A stretch of DNA of 64,000 nucleotides, from the NCBI RefSeq assembly GCF_950295315.1, contig NC_080175.1, positions 64,815,353-64,879,352 of the forward strand, written 5' to 3'. The notes under the pieces are model-generated. The model did no database searches and had not been told where the DNA came from. It was given only the letters and a program-made list of their open reading frames with translations. How positions within the stretch are numbered: the stretch's first letter is position 1; the number at the start of each line of letters is the position of its first letter. The position numbers and the translations under genes were made by a program. This stretch comes from Erinaceus europaeus. Taxonomy: Eukaryota > Chordata > Mammalia > Eulipotyphla > Erinaceidae. Below are positions 54,182-64,000 of this stretch, in pieces.

Positions 54182-55535
54182 TTTTTTTTTTTTTAATTTT
54201 TTATTTAAGAAAGGATTAGTGAACAAAAGCATAAGGTAGGAGGGGTACAACTCCACACAATTCCCAACACCCAATCCCCATAACCCACCCCCTCCCATGG
54301 TAGCTTTCCCATTCTCTATCCCTCTGGGAGCATGGACCCAGGGTCGTTGAGGGTTGCAGAAGGTAGAAGGTCTGGCTTCTGTAATTGCTTCCCCGCTGAA
54401 CAAGGGCGTTGACTGGTCGGTCCATACCGCCAGTCTGCCTCTTTCTTTCCCTAGTAGGGTGTGACTCTGGGGAAGCTGAGATCCAGGACACATTGGTGGG
54501 GTCTTCAATCCAGGGAAGCCTAGCCAGCATCCTGGTGGCATCTGGAACCTGGTGATTGAAAAGAGAGTTAACATATGAAGCCAAACAATTTGTTGAGCAA
54601 TCATGGATCCCAAGCTTGGAATAGTGGAGAGGAAGTGTTAGGGAGGTACTCACTGCAAACTCTAGTGTAGTCCTGCTTTCAGGTATATATTTTGCAGTAG
54701 TTTATGGATACGTGTGCACATAAGCTCTCTCTCACAGAAACTGGTGTATATATAGGTTATGGGACTTTGTTAGAAAGTGAACTACCTGAGATGAAATTAG
54801 AGTGTACTATTAAAGGAAAGGTCTCACCCGAGTAATGAAGCTGAAGGGTTGTCATTCCACACGTGAAGTCTCTGGATACATTCTGAGGTAAAGCATGTTG
54901 AGGTAGCAATCGTTGCTTTGGTTAGGTTGTAATCAGCAGATGCAATGTTATTTGGTTTGGATTGGGAGACGCATACGGGAAAGTGGACCCTATCCAAGGG
55001 TTCCAGGACTGGGGGAAGTAGGGGCTCTATAGTGAAGATGTGAGGTTCCTGCTGTCTTAAGATTCAAAAAGGCAATCAATAGTTAATATTATAATCACAT
55101 TATTTGTTAATTGGGTTAACTTTGAAAAGTCCCTTTGTTATGGTTTGCTGGACAGTACCCAGTATCTTGTATATAGCTGTGCTATTGGAAGCTTCTAATC
55201 TACTTGGTCTAGGCTTTTGAGAGAGTCCGCATATCAAATACATAGCCTATATATTAAAAAGATTCAATTTGTCTTTTGAGAAACTTTGAGACATACAATT
55301 GATTTCCCCCTCTCATATTAATTAGCTACTGATTTATATGTCTACATTTTGCTAGGAGTGTACATAAACACCATTCCCACCACCAAAGGACTGTGACCCA
55401 TCCCTCCCGCCCACTCCCACCCCCCACTGGCCCAGGAAGCTACATGCCTACCCCTCCCCACTGGGTTTTTACTTTGGTGCCCTACTTACAATTTGATCAG
55501 GTCCTGCTTTTAGTTTCCCTTTCAGATCTTCTTAG
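54182..55535 (-). other. L1 3' UTR, short (young) type
   Basis: About 1.35 kb from the ORF2 stop to the A-tail. It lacks the block of about 750 bp present in the older long-type 3' UTRs (compare 23.19-23.98 kb). No clear canonical AATAAA just before the A-tail; the end reads as cctttcttaaataaaaaatt on the minus strand. Confidence 0.9.
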
Positions 55536-58500
55536 TCAGCTTCTGTTGATGAGTGGGATCATCCCATACTCATCTTTATCTTTCTGACTTAGCTCACTTA
55601 ACATAATTCCTTCTAGCACTGTCCAAGATGGGTCAGAGAAGGTGGGTTCATTGTTCTTGATAGCTGCATAGTATTCCATTGTGTATATATACCACAGCTT
55701 TCTCAGCCACTCATCTGGTGTTGGGCACCTGGGTTGCTTCCAGGTTTTAGCTATTATGAATTGTGCTGCTATGAACATAGGAGTACACACCTCTTTTTGG
55801 TTGGGTGTTATGGAGTCCTTGGGGTATAACCCCAGGAGAGGAATTACTGGATCATATGGAAGGTCCATGTCTAGCCTTCTGAGAGTTTTCCAGACTGCTC
55901 TCCACAGAGGCTGTACCAATTTACATTCCCACCAGCAATGTAAAAGGGTTCCTCTGTCCCCACATCCTCTCCAGCATTTGTTGCTGCTGTCCTTTTTGAT
56001 GTATGCCATTCTTACAGGAGTGAGGTGGTATCTTAGTGTTGTCTTGATTTGCATTTCTCTGATAATCAGTGACCTAGAGCAGTTTTTCATATGTTTGTTA
56101 GTCTTTTGCATCTCCTCTGTGGTGAATGTTTTGTTCATTTCCTCTGCCCATTTTTGGATGGGGTCATTTGCTTTTTTGCGGCTAAGTTTGCTGAGCTCTT
56201 TATATATTTTGGTGATTAGTTTCTTGTCTGATGTCTGGCATGTGAAGATCTTCTCCCATTCTGTGAGGGGTCTCTCTGTTTGTTTAATAGTTTCTTTGGA
56301 TGTGCAGAAGCTTTTCAATTTGATGTAGTCCCATTGGTTTGTTTCTGCTTTGGTCTTCCTTGCAATTGAGTTTGATTCATCAAAGATGTCCTTGAGCTGT
56401 AGGTGGGAAAGTGTTTTACCAATGTTTTCCTCTAAGTATTTGATTGTTTCTGGTCTGACATCTAGGTCTTTGATCCATTTGGAGTTGATTTTTGTTTCTG
56501 GTGAGATAAAGTGGTTCAATTTCATTCTTCTGCATGTTTCAACCCAGTTTTCCCAGCACCATTTATTGAAGAGAGCCTCCTTTTTCCATTTAATCCTTTG
56601 GGCCCCCTTATCAAAGACTAGATGCCCATAGGTGTTGGGATTTACTTCTGGGCTTTCAATTCTGTTCCACTGGTCTGTATGCCTATTTTTGTTCCAGTAC
56701 CATGCTGTTTTGATGATGATGGCTTTATAATATAGTTTAAGGTCTGGGAGTGTGATGCCTCCATTTCTGTTTCTTTTCCTTAAGATGGTTTTGGCAATTC
56801 TAGGTGTTTTCAGGTTCCAGATAAATGAATGTAGTGTTTGTTCTATTCTCTTAAAGAAGCCTGGTGGAACTTTGATGGGTATTGCATTAGATTTGTATAT
56901 GGCTCTGGGGAGAATAGTCATTTTGATGATATTTATTCTTCTAATCCATGAGCATGGGATATCTTTCCATTTCTTGGTATCAGTTTCTATCTCCTTGAGT
57001 AGCGACTCATAGTTTTCAGTATACAAGTCTTTCACTTCTTTGGTCAACTTTATTCCTAGGTATTTGATTGATTTTGCTGAAACAGTAAATGGGAGTGATT
57101 TCTGGATGTCTTCTTCTTCAGATTTAGTGTTTGCATAAAGAAATGCCACTGATTTTTGTACATTGATTTTGTAGCCTGATACCTTGCTATATTGCCTAAC
57201 AACTTCCAGTAATTTTCTACTGGATTCTTTAGGTCTTTCTATGTATACTATCATATCATCTGCAAATAGTGAGAGCTTGACTTCTTCCCTTCCAATCTTT
57301 ATCCCTTTGATTTCTTTCTCTTGCCTGATTGCTATGGCAAGAACTTCCAATACTATGTTGAAGAGTAACGGTGACAATGGACAGCCCTGTCTAGTCCCCG
57401 ATCTGAGGGGGAATGCTTTCAGCTTCTGTCCATTGAGTATGATGTTGGATGTAAGTTTGCTATATATAGACTCCACTATCTTGAGGAATTTCCCATCTTT
57501 CCCCATTTTTTGTAGAGTTTTGAGCATGAATGGGTGTTGGATTTTGTCAAAGGCTTTCTCTGCATCTATTGAGATAATCATGTGGTTTGTTTTTGGCTTT
57601 GCTTTTATTGATGTGGTGGATGACATTGACTGAGTTACGGATGTTGAACCAGCCTTGCATTCCTGGGATGAATCCCACTTGGTCATGATGAACAATCTTT
57701 TTGATGTGTTGCTGTATCCGGTTGGCCAAGATCTTGTTTAATATTTTGGCATCTATGTTCATCAGAGATATTGGTCTGTAGTTTTCCTTTTTTGTTCTGT
57801 CCCTATCAGCTTTTGGTATCAGGGTGATGTTGGCTTCATAAAAGGTGGAAGGGAGTATTCCTATTTCTTCAATATTATGGAATAGCTTAAGAAGTATGGG
57901 TATTAACTGTTTCCTGAAAGTTTTGTAGAATTCATTTGTGAAGCCATCTGGTCCAGGACTTTTGTTGTTGGGGAGATTCTTAATAACTGTTTCAATTTCT
58001 TTGTCTGTAATTGGTGCATTTAGATTTTGTAGTTCTTCTTGGCTCAGTTTTGGAAATGCATAGGTTTCTAGGAATTGTTCCATTTCTTCCAGATTCTCTA
58101 GCTTGGTGGCATATAGTTCTTTATAGAAGTTTCGCAGAATTCTCTGGATTTCTGTGGTGTCATTTGTGATATCTCCTGCATAGTTTACAATTCTATTAAT
58201 TTGAGTCTTCTCTCTTTTTTGTTTGGTGAGTCTGGCTAGGGGTTTGTCAATTTTGTTTAATCTTTCAAAGAACCAACATTTGGCTTCATTGATCTTTTGT
58301 ATGGTTCTTTTATTTTCGATGTTGTTTATTTCTGCTCTAACTTTAGTGATTTCTGTCCTTCTGGTTGCTTTAGGGTTCCTTTGTTCCTCTTCCTCTAAGT
58401 CCTTGAGGTGTGTAGTAAGGTCATTCATTTGGGCTTCTTCTTGGTGTTTAATATGTGATTGTATGGCTATAAGTTTCCCTCTCAGTACTGCTTTCGCTGT

Positions 58501-59364
58501 GTCCCAAATATTTTGATAGGTTGTGTCTTCATTTTCATTAGTTTCCAGGAACATTTGAATTTCCTGTTTGAGTGAGTCTCTGACCCAGTGGTTCTTAAGG
58601 AGCATGTTGTTTGGTTTCCAAATTCTATGTCTTTTAGTAATTTTCCGTTTGTTGTTAAAAGTTAGTTTTACTCCACTGTGGTCTGAGAAGATACTTGGAA
58701 TGATTTCAATGCTCTTGAATTTATTGATGCTGTCTTTGTGGCCTAACATGTAGTCTATCCTTGAGTATGTGTTGTGTGGATTTGAAAAGAAGGTGTATTC
58801 CAGTTTTTTTGGGGTAGAGGAGTCTGAAAATGTCCAAGAGGTCTAGTCTGTCAATCTCTTCATTCAATTCTCTTGTATCTTTATTGGTTCTCTGCTTTGT
58901 TGATCTGTCTAAGTGTGAGAGTGGGGTATTGAAGTCTCCCACTATTATTGTATTACTATTGATGTATTTTTGAAATTCTTTCAGTAGGTGTTTAATGTAT
59001 TTAGATGGTCCCTCGTTGGGTGCATAGATGTTAATAATTGTTAAGTCTTCTTGGCTGATTGATGCTCTAATCATTATGTAATGTCCTTGCCTATCTTTTA
59101 TTACTTATTTAATTTAAAATCTATCGTGTCTGAGATGAGAATGGCTGTTCCTGCCCTTTTTTGTGGACCGTTAGCCTGTATGATAGTTTTCCATCCTTTC
59201 ACTTTAAGTCTGTGTTTATCTTGTTGTGACAGATGGGATTCTTGCAAGCAGCATATGGTTGGGTTATGTTTTCTGATCCATCCCCCCACTCTGTGCCTTT
59301 TGATGTGTGAGTTTAAGCCATTGACATTTATTGATATTATGGATTTAATGTATTGTAGTGCCAT
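55536..59364 (-). pseudogene. L1 ORF2 (endonuclease and reverse transcriptase), nearly intact
   Basis: ORF2 protein nicks target DNA and copies L1 RNA at the nick. The start ATG is at 59,362-59,364, about 60 bp after the ORF1 region. Endonuclease: CCLQESHLSQQDKHRLK with the catalytic Glu, GDFNTPLS, and SDHSG with catalytic Asp/His near 58,670. Reverse transcriptase: [60 protein letters not shown] and the catalytic FADD at 57255-57266. C-terminal Cys/His cluster [18 protein letters not shown]. Frame breaks occur near 59,101, near 58,805-58,811 (in a T-run) and near 57,593-57,607. The last 600-plus codons are uninterrupted. The overall length matches the usual ORF2. As assembled it cannot make a full protein. 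Confidence 0.93.
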
Positions 59365-59424
59365 TGTTCCAAAAAACGATTTGTTTACTCTGATATATTA
59401 CAAGTATTATAGTGATGTTCTTGT

Positions 59425-60322
59425 TTATAAGAGGTCTTTTAGTACCTCTTTCAGGGCCGGCTTGGTGATAGTTGCCTCCTTTAACTGTTGTTTTGATCCC
59501 TCCATCTAGCTTGAATGAAAGTCTAGCAGGATATATTATCCTTGGTTGAAACCCTTTTTCATTCAGGGCTCGATAGATATCTTGCCACTCCCTTCTGGCT
59601 TTTAGAGTTTGAGTTGAGAAATCTGCAGAAAGTCTTATGGGTTTTCCCCTGTATGTGACTTTTTGTTTCTCTCTTGCAGCCTTTAGGATCCTTTCTTTAT
59701 CCTTACTTCTTCTCATTGTGACTATGATGTGTCTTGGTGTTTTCAGGTCTGGGTTGATTCTGTTTGGTACTCTCTGGGCCTCTTGCACCTTGATATCCTT
59801 GCTGTTATTCAGGTCTGGGAAATTTTCTTGTATTATTTCCTCTAGAATGTTTGCTTCCCCTTCCTCTCTTTCTTCCTCTGGCAGGCCAATTATACGAATG
59901 TTACTTCTTTTGAGATCATCCCATATGTCTCTGTTGTTTTCAGTGTCTCTCAATCTCTTTTTAAGCTCTTTCACCTCTTTCTTAGTTTTCTCTAACTCAT
60001 CCTCTGTCTGACTGATTCTGTTTTCTGCTTCTGTTAGTCTGCTTTCCCTTGCCTCAGCTTCTTTCTTCATTACAGCTATTTCAGCTTTCAGTTCTCTAAT
60101 TGTCTCAAGATAATCAGTATTTGCCTTGGGGGTCTCAACTGTTGTTTCCCTAATACTGCCATTCCTTTCCTCCAATGTTGTTTTCATTTCTGTGATTAAT
60201 AAGTTTATTATTGCTTGCATACTTTTCTTATCTACGGTTACTTCTGACTGATTTGTGGTTTCTTCTGGGCTCTTGTCTTCATTCATTGGGGTAGCAGTTT
60301 TATTTGTTTTTAATCTACCCAT
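59425..60322 (-). CDS. L1 ORF1 RNA-binding protein, frameshifted at the C-terminus
   Basis: ORF1p forms trimers that coat L1 RNA in cytoplasmic particles. The frame from M at 60,322 is open to 59,345 (325 codons). A charged N-terminus is followed by a long coiled coil (about residues 65-130, for example EDELEKTKKEVKELKKRL), an RNA-recognition domain starting at NIRIIGLPEEE (about residue 140), and the C-terminal RNA-binding domain (RVPNRINPDLKTPRHIIV, KGFQPRIIYPARLSFKLDGG). The expected last segment, KPALKEVLKDLL then stop at 59425-59427, lies in another frame. A one-base shift near 59,465-59,485 therefore gives this copy an unrelated tail of about 40 residues that overlaps the ORF2 start. 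The family length (about 300 residues) fits the unshifted end. Confidence 0.9.
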
Positions 60323-61030
60323 TTTTTTTTATTTATGTGTTTCTCTCTCTTTTTTTTTTTTTAATGCTCTGTTGTTCCTCAGTTGTTGTGTTTTGAGCAC
60401 AAGTAACACTGTACTAAATACCTTTATGACAATTGCACTCACCAACCTCCGGAATTACAGTAGCAACTGAAGTAAGTATTGAAGGAGTTTAATCGTTACC
60501 AGTTAGCCAAAAAATTACTCCAGTCCGTAAAAAAATAATAACCAAATCCCAGTGAAGAAAGAGAAAAGAAAGAGAGGATAGCAAGAATATATAGTTATGC
60601 AAATCTACTATCCAGTGTATATTCTAGGGGTAACAAGAGTGTAAAGGGAACTAGAGCAGAGATACACACATAGAGAGTCCACTCTGGGTCAGATTTCTTC
60701 CCCAAAGTAATTCATAAATTCAGAAAGGCAAAGAAGAAAGAAGTGTATGACAAGATAAAAAAAATAATAATAAAAAATAAAAAAAGAGAGATAGAGAGAG
60801 ATAAGAGAGAGAAAAGGGAGAAGATAAGAAGAAGGGTTGTAATTAAAGAGCAGTGCGAGGAACTTCCCAAATGTGTATCAGTGAGTTTAAAAAAAAAAAA
60901 AACCCTGTTTGGTGGTATGGGGTATCCTGCTAGTAGCTGGTCCCAGGCACTGCTTATGGGGGGGGGGGGCGGCAGGAAGGATGTATGCTTGAAAATTAAA
61001 AGGAAGAAAAAAGAATTTTTTTCCCCTATT

Positions 61031-61190
61031 CTAATTCTTAACCCAAATTAAGTTATAGACACCTCCTTGGTATGACCGCTATGGCCCCTTATTGGCTGGC
61101 CTGCTAAAGGCAGAAAATCCTATTGTTTACACGAGATGTGTCCGGAGCTCAAAGGCTAGCCGCTTCTCCGTGCGCCATCTTCCGGGAAAC
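61031..61190 (-). repeat. 5'-UTR promoter-core repeat, inner copy
   Basis: Shares ctaattcttaacccaaatta, ggcctgctaaaggcagaaa and the AAGATGGC complement gccatctt with 61,493-61,634, in the same order. Confidence 0.8.
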
Positions 61191-61492
61191 CCCCCCCTCC
61201 AGAGTTTTTTAAAGGATTTCTCAAAAATGAAAACTAGCTCCAAATCCTTTGATCCAATGAGAGCTATACTCAAGAAGTCTTTGGATCTGCTCTCACGGTC
61301 GTGGTGGACCCTGGATTCTCCCAAGAGGCAGCCCCCGAGCTAAAGTGCTCACTCCGGGTCCTCTGCCTGCAGTGCTCTGCAACCGGCGGAGGAGCCGCCT
61401 TCCTGGGCGGGCAGAGGACAATGCCCAGCGCACTCTCCTTGCCAGGCGCCCTGGGAATTATGGAGCCCCGATAGTCCGTGTCACCTTTACTC

Positions 61493-61634
61493 TAATTCTT
61501 AACCCAAATTAAACTGTACTCACTTTTTGGTGTCACCCTTTATTAACTGGCCTGCTAAAGGCAGAAAGTCCTACCGTTGCCAACGATGCGGTCAGAGCGC
61601 TCGCTGTCAGCGACTTCTCAGGCCGCCATCTTCC
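61493..61634 (-). repeat. 5'-UTR promoter-core repeat, outer copy
   Basis: Outer copy at the 5' terminus of the element. Its right edge lies about 8 bp from the target-site duplication, so the element starts essentially at this core. Confidence 0.8.
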
Positions 61635-61642
61635 TCTCCCTC

Positions 61643-61655
61643 CCAAATGACTTCT
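61643..61655. repeat. Target-site duplication of the full-length L1, right copy
   Basis: ccaaatgacttct, identical to 54169-54181. Confidence 0.93.
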
Positions 61656-61884
61656 AACAGTAGCTGGTTACTTTTGGAAAATTTGACTTTACTGCCCCCA
61701 CTTTCCTCTTATTATCAACAGAATATTAATCTGTTTTTGATGGTGCCTACAATTAACAGAACCTTATTAGAGACCCCATTTAAAACAGTTGAGAAAGTTT
61801 TCACATGTAACAGTGGCTATCACTTTCTTTTTAATTAACTTTATCCAATTATAATGTCTATATCATGTTGAATTCCAGGCAAAC
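61656..61884. other. Unique sequence, no gene seen
   Basis: AT-rich sequence between the young L1 and an ancient L1 fragment. Confidence 0.45.
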
Positions 61885-62400
61885 TAGTGTAGTGTTATGG
61901 AAAACAATATGGAGAGTCTTTAAACAAATAAAATGGCAATACCTTATAATCCAGAAATATTACTTTGAAACATATATCCAAGGAAACAAATGCTAATTTC
62001 GGACTGGGTGACAGCAAAATGACTATGCAAAAGGCTTTCCTATTTGAGATTCTGAGGTCACAGATTCAGTCTTCAACACCACCATACGCCAGCGCTGAAC
62101 AGTGCCTTGGTCTTTCTCTTGTATCTCTCTTTCATTAAAATAAATTAAATAAAATATTAACAAAAAAGAAACTGCCAATTTGAAGAAAGATGTGCAACCC
62201 CCTATGTTCAGAGCTAGATTATTCATAGTAGATAAGATATGGAACCAATCTAAGCACCCATTGAGAGACTCCTAGATAAAGAAGTTGTGAGATATAAATA
62301 TTCAGTGGAATTCTGTTCTATAATTAAAAAAAAAAAAGATGCTATTACAGCATATATGGTGAAATGAGTGTACTGGGAAGTGATTATGTGTAGTAAAGTA
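61885..62400 (+). pseudogene. Ancient L1 ORF2 C-terminal fragment, split by a SINE
   Basis: Plus-strand DNA resembling the end of L1 ORF2: tatggaaaacaatatggaga, catatatccaaggaaacaaa, then after the SINE aagatatggaaccaatctaa, gcacccattgagagactcct, agataaagaagttgtgagat and cagtggaattctgttctata. This order is the well-known conserved 3' part of ORF2 across mammals. It is far more diverged than the other L1s here. No open frame. Confidence 0.7.
62001..62160 (+). mobile_element. SINE-B, sense, nested in an ancient L1
   Basis: Head ggactgggtgacagcaaaat, gactatgcaaaaggctttcc, B-box-like agattcagtctt, then gccagcgctgaacagtgcct and an aaataaattaaataaaat tail. Confidence 0.7.
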
Positions 62401-62442
62401 AGGAGGTAAAAGACAACAACAACAGGATGGTATAACTTATTT

Positions 62443-64000
62443 TTTTATTTTTTATTTATAAAAAGGAAACACTGACAAAAAACATAGGATAAGATGAGTA
62501 CAACTCCACACAGTTCCCACCAACAGAACTCTGTATCCTGATGGCATCTGGAACCTGGTGACTGAAAAGAGAGTTAACATACGAAGCCAAACAAATTGTT
62601 GAGCAATCATGGACCCAAAGCTTGGGATAGTGGAGAGGAGGTGTTAGGGAGGTACTCACTTCAAACTCTAGTGTACTTCTGCTTTCAGGTATATATTTTG
62701 CAGTAGTTTATGGATACGTGTGAACATAAGCTCTCTCTCACAGAAACTGGTGTATATCTAGGTTTTGGGACTTTGTTAGAAAGTGAACCACCTGAGATGA
62801 AATTAGAGTATACTATGAAAGGAAAGGTCTCACCCGAGTAATGAAGCTGAAGGGTTGTCATTCCACACGTGAAGTCTCTGGACACAGTCTGAAGTGAAGC
62901 ATGTTGAGGTGGCAATCGTTGTGTTGGTTAGGTTGTGATCGGCGGATGCAATATTATTTTATATGGATTGGGAAAGGCATATGGGAAAGTGAGCCCTATC
63001 CAAGGGTTCCAGGACTGGGGGAGGTAGGGGTTCTATAGTGAAGATGTGAGGTTCCTGCTGTCTTAAGATTCAAAAAGACAATCGATAGTTAATGTTATCA
63101 TCACATTGTTTGGTAATTGGGTTAACTTTGAAAAGTCCTTTTGTTATGGTTTGTTGTACAGTACCCAGTATCTTGTATATAGCTGTGCTATTGGATGCTT
63201 CTGATATACTTGGTCTAGGCTTTTGAGAGAGTCCGCATATCAAATACACAGCCTATATATTAAAAAGATTCAGTTTGTGTTTTGAAAAACTTTGAGACAT
63301 ACAATTGATTTTCCCCCTCTCATATTAATTAACTACTGATTTATATGTCTACATTTTTCTAGGAGTGTGCATAAACACCGTTCCCACCACCAAAAGACTG
63401 TGACCCATCCCTCCCACCCACTCCCACCCCCCACTGGCCCAGGAAGATGCATGTCTACCCCTCACCACAGGGTTTTTACTTTGGTGCCCTACTTACAATT
63501 TGATCAGGTCCTGCTTTTAGTTTCCCTTTCAGATCTTCTTAGTCAACTTCTGTTGATGAGTGGGATCATCCCATACTCATCTTTATCTTTCTGACTTAGC
63601 TCACTTAACATAATTCCTTTTAGCTCTGTCCAAGATGGTCAGAGAAGGTGGGTTCATTGTTCTTGACAGCTGCATAGTATTCCATTGTGTATATATACCA
63701 CAGCTTTCTCAGCCACTCATCTGGTGTTGGGCACCTGGGTTGCTTCCAGGTTTTAGCTATTATGAATTGTGCTACTATGAACATAGGAGTACACACCTCT
63801 TTTGGTTGGATGTTATGGAGTCCTTGGGATATAACCCCAGGAGAGGAATTACTGGATCATATGGAAGGTCAATGTCTAGCCTTCTGAGAGTTTTCCAGAC
63901 TGCTCTCCACAGAGGCTTTACCAATTTACATTCCCACCAGCAATGTAAAAGGGTTCCTCTGTCCCCACAACCTCTCCAGCATTTGTTGCTGCTGTCCTTT
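62443..64000 (-). mobile_element. Third young-type L1, 3' part, runs off the window
   Basis: Tail and 3' end at 62,443, then 3' UTR. Between about 62,530 and 62,535 the sequence jumps from the caattcccaccac region straight to cctgatggcatctgg, an internal deletion of about 250 bp compared with 10.76-11.01 kb. From 62,535 on it follows the young copies closely to the window end. Confidence 0.88.
63543..64000 (-). pseudogene. L1 ORF2 C-terminal end, frameshifted, partial
   Basis: The stop complement tca at 63543-63545 corresponds to the ORF2 stop of the full-length copy (55536-55538). Compared with that copy, single bases are missing near 63,637 (aagatggtcaga) and near 63,800 (ctcttttggttgg), so the C-terminus is frameshifted. 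The upstream part is outside the window. Confidence 0.8.

Larger units (their letters stand above)
54182..61642 (-). mobile_element. Full-length young L1 retrotransposon
   Basis: A complete 7.46-kb minus-strand element: 5' UTR (60,323-61,642), ORF1, a spacer of about 60 bp, ORF2 of about 1,276 codons if read through, 3' UTR (54,182-55,535) and A-tail at 54,182-54,195. The perfect 13-bp target-site duplication shows the insertion is whole and fairly recent. Coding damage is limited to a handful of one-base frameshifts, with no premature substitution stop seen in the large frames. This is the reference copy for the other young L1s here (10.6, 46.4 and 62.4 kb). Confidence 0.96.
60323..61642 (-). 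promoter_or_regulatory. L1 5' UTR / internal promoter with duplicated core
   Basis: 1.3 kb upstream of ORF1, GC-richer than the rest, with CpGs concentrated at 61,130-61,640. Read on the minus strand it begins gggagggagaggaagatggc. AAGATGGC, the core of the YY1 site found at the start of human L1, is at 61625-61632 and again at 61174-61181. Around each copy is a related segment (61,493-61,634 and 61,031-61,190), so the core is duplicated about 450-460 bp apart. A run of 12 G (C on the L1 strand) is at 60,958-60,969. Promoter function is inferred from position and family knowledge. Confidence 0.75.

Noticed and set aside
55681..60011. Plus-strand frames up to 149 codons, some hydrophobic
   Set aside because: Antisense shadows of L1 ORF2 and ORF1. 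The hydrophobic look comes from reading A-rich coding sequence on the opposite strand.
60740..60840. Purine-rich stretch suggesting a regulatory GAGA element
   Set aside because: It lies within the L1 5' UTR and is low-complexity; no support for a separate function.
1..64000. Multi-gene novel system or bacterial-type operon
   Set aside because: No co-directional gene cluster, ribosome binding sites or non-L1 protein domains; all sizeable coding content is L1.

Overview
This window looks like intergenic or deep-intronic DNA from a mammal. It is AT-rich and packed with tRNA-headed SINEs, LINE-1 (L1) copies with target-site duplications, and microsatellites. No exon, CpG-island promoter, structural RNA gene or single-copy host protein gene could be supported. 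The commonest SINE starts like gggagtcgggcggtagcgca, has A-box and B-box-like signals, a pyrimidine-rich body and a CAA/AAT-rich tail. From memory this matches the ERI-type SINEs of hedgehogs (Erinaceidae), so a hedgehog-like eulipotyphlan is the best guess. I could not search a repeat library. The labels SINE-A, B, C, D and T are local names for groups seen repeatedly here.

Layout. 1-10.6 kb: old L1 3'-UTR pieces and SINEs in unique AT-rich sequence. 10.64-13.85 kb: a young 5'-truncated L1 (minus) with a 20-bp target-site duplication. 13.9-32.2 kb: a SINE-dense zone with a 5'-inverted L1 (19.5 kb), an older long-3'-UTR L1 fragment (22.7-24.0 kb), back-to-back L1 tails (26 kb) and a probable LTR (29.4-30.0 kb). 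32.2-38.0 kb: an old, nearly full-length, heavily mutated L1 (plus). 38-54 kb: unique sequence with nested insertions: two L1 tails under 70 bp, an inverted L1 at 42.5-43.6 kb, an unclassified 211-bp insert inside a SINE at 45.8-46.0 kb, an L1 inside a SINE at 46.4-47.8 kb, and a probable LTR at 48.9-49.5 kb. 54.17-61.66 kb: a full-length young L1 (minus) with both target-site duplications, 5' UTR, ORF1 and an ORF2 broken by only a few one-base frameshifts. 61.9-64.0 kb: an ancient L1 fragment (plus) and the 3' part of a third young L1 (minus) running off the window.

How the parts work together. The coding content is retrotransposon only. L1 ORF1 encodes the RNA-binding coat protein and ORF2 the endonuclease/reverse transcriptase. 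This machinery presumably mobilised the SINEs, since SINE and L1 copies share the same kind of short direct repeats and A-rich tails. The window therefore reads as an insertion history: nested insertions give relative ages, and two L1 copies carry 5' inversions of the twin-priming type.

I found no new multi-gene system. The most interesting items are the unclassified structured insert at 45.8 kb, the duplicated promoter core with repeated AAGATGGC (YY1-type) motifs in the 5' UTR of the full-length L1, the twin-primed L1s, and an unclassified dispersed repeat shared by 7.4 kb and 39.1 kb.
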